Source: Bradyrhizobium nanningense
Lineage (GTDB): Bacteria > Pseudomonadota > Alphaproteobacteria > Rhizobiales > Xanthobacteraceae
Assembly (NCBI RefSeq): GCF_004114535.1
Contig: NZ_LBJC01000024.1
Coordinates: 186,001 to 250,000, forward strand
Direction of reading: 5' to 3'
Length of the DNA stretch: 64,000 nucleotides
The number at the start of each line of letters is the position of its first letter. Positions within the stretch are counted from its first letter, which is position 1. The notes under the pieces are model-generated. The model was not told where the DNA came from and made no database searches. It saw nothing but the letters and a program-made list of their open reading frames with translations. Shown piece after piece: positions 62,116 to 64,000 of the stretch. The translations under genes and the position numbers were made by a program.

Positions 62116-63069
62116 TCAGGTTTTGGTGACGTTCAGCAATGCATCAGCTGGCGCCGCAGCCGTTTGGCTCGGACGGTTAACCAGAAAAAGCCCAGCAATT
62201 ACAAGGAGAGCGGCTGCCCCGAACGCCAAGCTTAGGGTGTCGTGCATGATGAAATAGCTACCCACCACGCCAAACAAAGGGGTGATGAAGGTAAAAGCGG
62301 ACAATTTGCTGGCCGAATAGGCCTTCACTAGCGCGAACCAAAGCGTGAACGTGGTTCCAACGACCCAGATCGCCTGGAACGCCATCAGGCCGAGCGACAG
62401 CGGCGCCGGCGTGTGCGTGATGGTCTCGCCGAACAGCCAGGCCGCCAGCCCCAGGATCGGGACCGAGGTGGCGACCTGATAGCCGAGCGCCTTCTCGGGC
62501 GCGGCAAACCGCAACCGCGTGCCCTTGGCAACCAGCGTCGTCGCCGCCCACAGCGCGGCGCCGCCGACGATCATGAGATCGCCGAGCAGGACATGCGAAT
62601 CGACATTTGGCTGCGGCACGCCGATCGCAAGGGCGACGCCGGCAAAGCTGATGGCAAGGCCGAGCCATTGCGAGGCGCCAAGCCGCTCGCCGAGCACCTG
62701 GTAGGAGCCGAGCGCAACGAAGAACGGCGCGGTGTAGAGGAACACCACCGCGCGCGAGGCCGAGGTGAGGCGCAGACCCTGGAAAATCAGCACGAATTCG
62801 ATGCCGAACATTAGCCCGGCGATCAGGCCCGGCTTCCACGTGTCGTCGTTCTCGAAGAATCTGACGCCGCGAAGCGTGCCGATGATGAACAGCACCGGCA
62901 GCGCGCCCGCCGAGCGGATCGTGGCCTGCAGCATCGGCGGGATGTCCGGCAGCACCAGCTTCACCGCGATCTGGTTGAATCCCCAGGTCAGGCACAGCAT
63001 GAGCATCAGGGCGATGGCGCCGGCACTGAGGGGACGTGCGGCGAATGGATTGGCTTGCGGTGAGGACAT
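62116..63069 (-). CDS. EamA/DMT-family transporter
   Basis: A 317-residue inner-membrane protein with ten helices arranged as two EamA repeats. W-G-F-N-Q-I-A-V-K lies in helix 1, and the first half ends with R-A-V-V-F-L-Y-T-A-P-F-F, the usual EamA pattern; P-L-F-G-V-V-G-S-Y is its counterpart in the second half. Such proteins export amino acids or other metabolites, or import nucleotide sugars; the substrate cannot be told. The Zur gene is 36 bases upstream on the same strand, which could mean zinc-linked control. Confidence 0.88.
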   Translation of the reverse strand: MSSPQANPFAARPLSAGAIALMLMLCLTWGFNQIAVKLVLPDIPPMLQATIRSAGALPVLFIIGTLRGVRFFENDDTWKPGLIAGLMFGIEFVLIFQGLRLTSASRAVVFLYTAPFFVALGSYQVLGERLGASQWLGLAISFAGVALAIGVPQPNVDSHVLLGDLMIVGGAALWAATTLVAKGTRLRFAAPEKALGYQVATSVPILGLAAWLFGETITHTPAPLSLGLMAFQAIWVVGTTFTLWFALVKAYSASKLSAFTFITPLFGVVGSYFIMHDTLSLAFGAAALLVIAGLFLVNRPSQTAAAPADALLNVTKT

Positions 63070-63105
63070 GTCTTCCCAAGAAACCGGCTTTGCGCCGTTG
63101 TTGCT

Positions 63106-63600
63106 TTATGCAGCTTTCTGACAATGGGTGCAGACGCCCGTGATCTCCACCACGGACAATTTGGGAGCGAAGCCCGAGCTGCGTGCCGCGGCATTGAGAT
63201 CCCCGGCGAATGACGCCGACGGGATCTCGCCGACCAGGCCGCAGCGCTCGCAGATCAGAAACGCCACCGCCGAGGTCGCGTCGTGGTCGTGGGCGGCACA
63301 GGCGAGGTAGGCGTTGCGGCTTTCGATGCGATGCACGAGACCGTTGGCCATCAGGAAATCGAGCGCGCGATAGACCGTGATCGGCGCCGGCCGCGACATC
63401 GATTTGGCGAGTTCGTCGATCACCTCATAGGCACCGAGCGGGCGGTGGCTGGAGAGCAGCGCTCCCAGCACCTGCCGTCGAATCAACGTGAATTTCTGCG
63501 CGCGCTGCTCGCAGACCTCCTCGGCATGCGCCAGCGCATCCGCGGTGCAGCGGCCGTGGTCGTGATCGGGCGCGGGAAATGCCGGCTTGGCGAGGGTCAT
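63106..63600 (-). CDS. zur: Zinc uptake regulator Zur (Fur family)
   Basis: A 164-residue Fur-family repressor. The winged-helix part has R-R-Q-V-L-G-A-L-L and P-I-T-V-Y-R-A-L-D-F-L; the metal part has the two structural zinc pairs C-E-R-C-G and C-T-H-C near the end, and a histidine-rich H-D-H-D stretch. The pattern fits Zur better than Fur (the typical H-H-D-H and Y-R-A-L-D). A leader of about 30 residues with H-D-H-G-R-C is also present. It is divergent from a MarR-type regulator. Confidence 0.88.
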   Translation of the reverse strand: MTLAKPAFPAPDHDHGRCTADALAHAEEVCEQRAQKFTLIRRQVLGALLSSHRPLGAYEVIDELAKSMSRPAPITVYRALDFLMANGLVHRIESRNAYLACAAHDHDATSAVAFLICERCGLVGEIPSASFAGDLNAAARSSGFAPKLSVVEITGVCTHCQKAA

Positions 63601-63707
63601 GCACCGATAACCTTAGCATCCAGGCTGGGGAACCCAAAGCGCGACCATGCGACCGGCTGCCAGCCATGCTCACGCTGCGGGGCAGCCTCCTCTCAATTCG
63701 CCATGAA

Positions 63708-63730
63708 ATAATCATAAGCTTGCTTATTAT
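63708..63730. promoter_or_regulatory. AT-rich inverted repeat, candidate MarR operator
   Basis: ATAAT (63708-63712) and ATTAT (63726-63730) with a partly symmetric 13-base centre including AAGCTT. It lies 28-50 bases upstream of the MarR start and about 110 bases from the zur start; this AT-rich patch also probably holds the promoter. Confidence 0.4.
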
Positions 63731-63757
63731 ATGCCAAGCTTACTGGAGACCAAGCTC

Positions 63758-64000
63758 ATGAGCCGCGGCTCTGTCGACCAGAACTTCCTGTTCACACTGG
63801 GCGAGCTCTACCGCCTCTTGCGCGTCTATGCGGACAAGGAGGCATCCCGCTTCGGCATCACCCGCGCGCAATGGGCGGTGTTGGCCAAGGTCGAGCGCAG
63901 CGAGGGCATGAAGCAGTCGGAACTCGCCGAATTGCTCGAGATGCAGCCGATCACGCTGACACGTCTGATCGACAAGCTCTGCGACAATGACTGGATCGAG
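63758..64000 (+). CDS. MarR-family transcriptional regulator, N-terminal part
   Basis: The first 81 codons of a MarR protein; the window ends inside it. Present are the dimer helix (F-T-L-G-E-L-Y-R-L-L-R-V-Y), I-T-R-A-Q-W-A-V-L and the recognition-helix region M-Q-P-I-T-L-T-R-L-I-D-K-L. GGAG stands 11 bases before the ATG at 63758. Regulators of this kind often sit next to an efflux pump; the target lies outside the window. Confidence 0.88.
   Translation, partial: MSRGSVDQNFLFTLGELYRLLRVYADKEASRFGITRAQWAVLAKVERSEGMKQSELAELLEMQPITLTRLIDKLCDNDWIE

Overview
The window is GC-rich alphaproteobacterial chromosome, most likely Bradyrhizobium or a close relative. This rests on the GC-rich codon use, the many small dispersed palindromes of several families, a stand-alone amino acid:[carrier protein] ligase of the type described from Bradyrhizobium, and the gene content (urt/fmd/amiE, mtnPA, zur, class GN sortase). 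I see no rRNA, tRNA, transposase, prophage or CRISPR array. Genes are dense and often overlap by 1-4 bases; both window edges cut a gene (a peptide ABC permease on the left, a MarR regulator on the right).

Region by region. (1) 1-2970: four genes of a peptide/nickel-type ABC importer (two permeases, two ATPases). (2) 3053-15003: a catabolic block for an unknown carboxylic acid: biotin-dependent acyl-CoA carboxylase (two subunits), a beta-keto acid cleavage enzyme, an AraC regulator, a GST, two acyl-CoA dehydrogenases, an AMP-forming acyl-CoA ligase and an orphan periplasmic binding protein. (3) 15105-19075: an XRE regulator divergent from a VIT/vWA surface protein with a C-terminal LPKTA sorting signal, followed by its class GN sortase. 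(4) 19216-22409: ADP-forming acyl-CoA synthetase and a solitary MCE protein. (5) 22411-34640: a short-chain amide/urea system. An eight-gene leftward operon (urtABCDE, fmdA, fmdB-like, amiE) is divergent from a 1123-residue protein that fuses an NCS1-type permease, a nine-cysteine segment and a hybrid histidine kinase, followed by an overlapping LuxR-type response regulator. The 172-bp control region holds a good sigma-54 -24/-12 match and a 24-bp palindrome. (6) 34882-40218: Baeyer-Villiger-type monooxygenase, secreted trypsin-like protease, HAD phosphatase, and the methylthioadenosine salvage pair mtnP-mtnA. (7) 40394-44268: carrier protein, acyl-CoA dehydrogenase, amino acid:[carrier protein] ligase and GNAT-like acyltransferase, which look like a small pathway that loads and oxidises an amino acid on a carrier protein. 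(8) 44502-49223: two convergent c-di-GMP proteins, one intact and one with a broken GGDEF motif. (9) 49387-64000: mixed housekeeping and accessory genes (rpmF, mtgA, ispA, ispG, zur, class A beta-lactamase, Na+/H+ antiporter, cell-wall amidase, Rieske and TauD-type oxygenases) plus a caspase-like gene remnant.

The two most promising leads are the permease-kinase fusion facing the amide operon and the amino-acid carrier-protein cluster. Functions are read from motifs and context only; no database search was possible.
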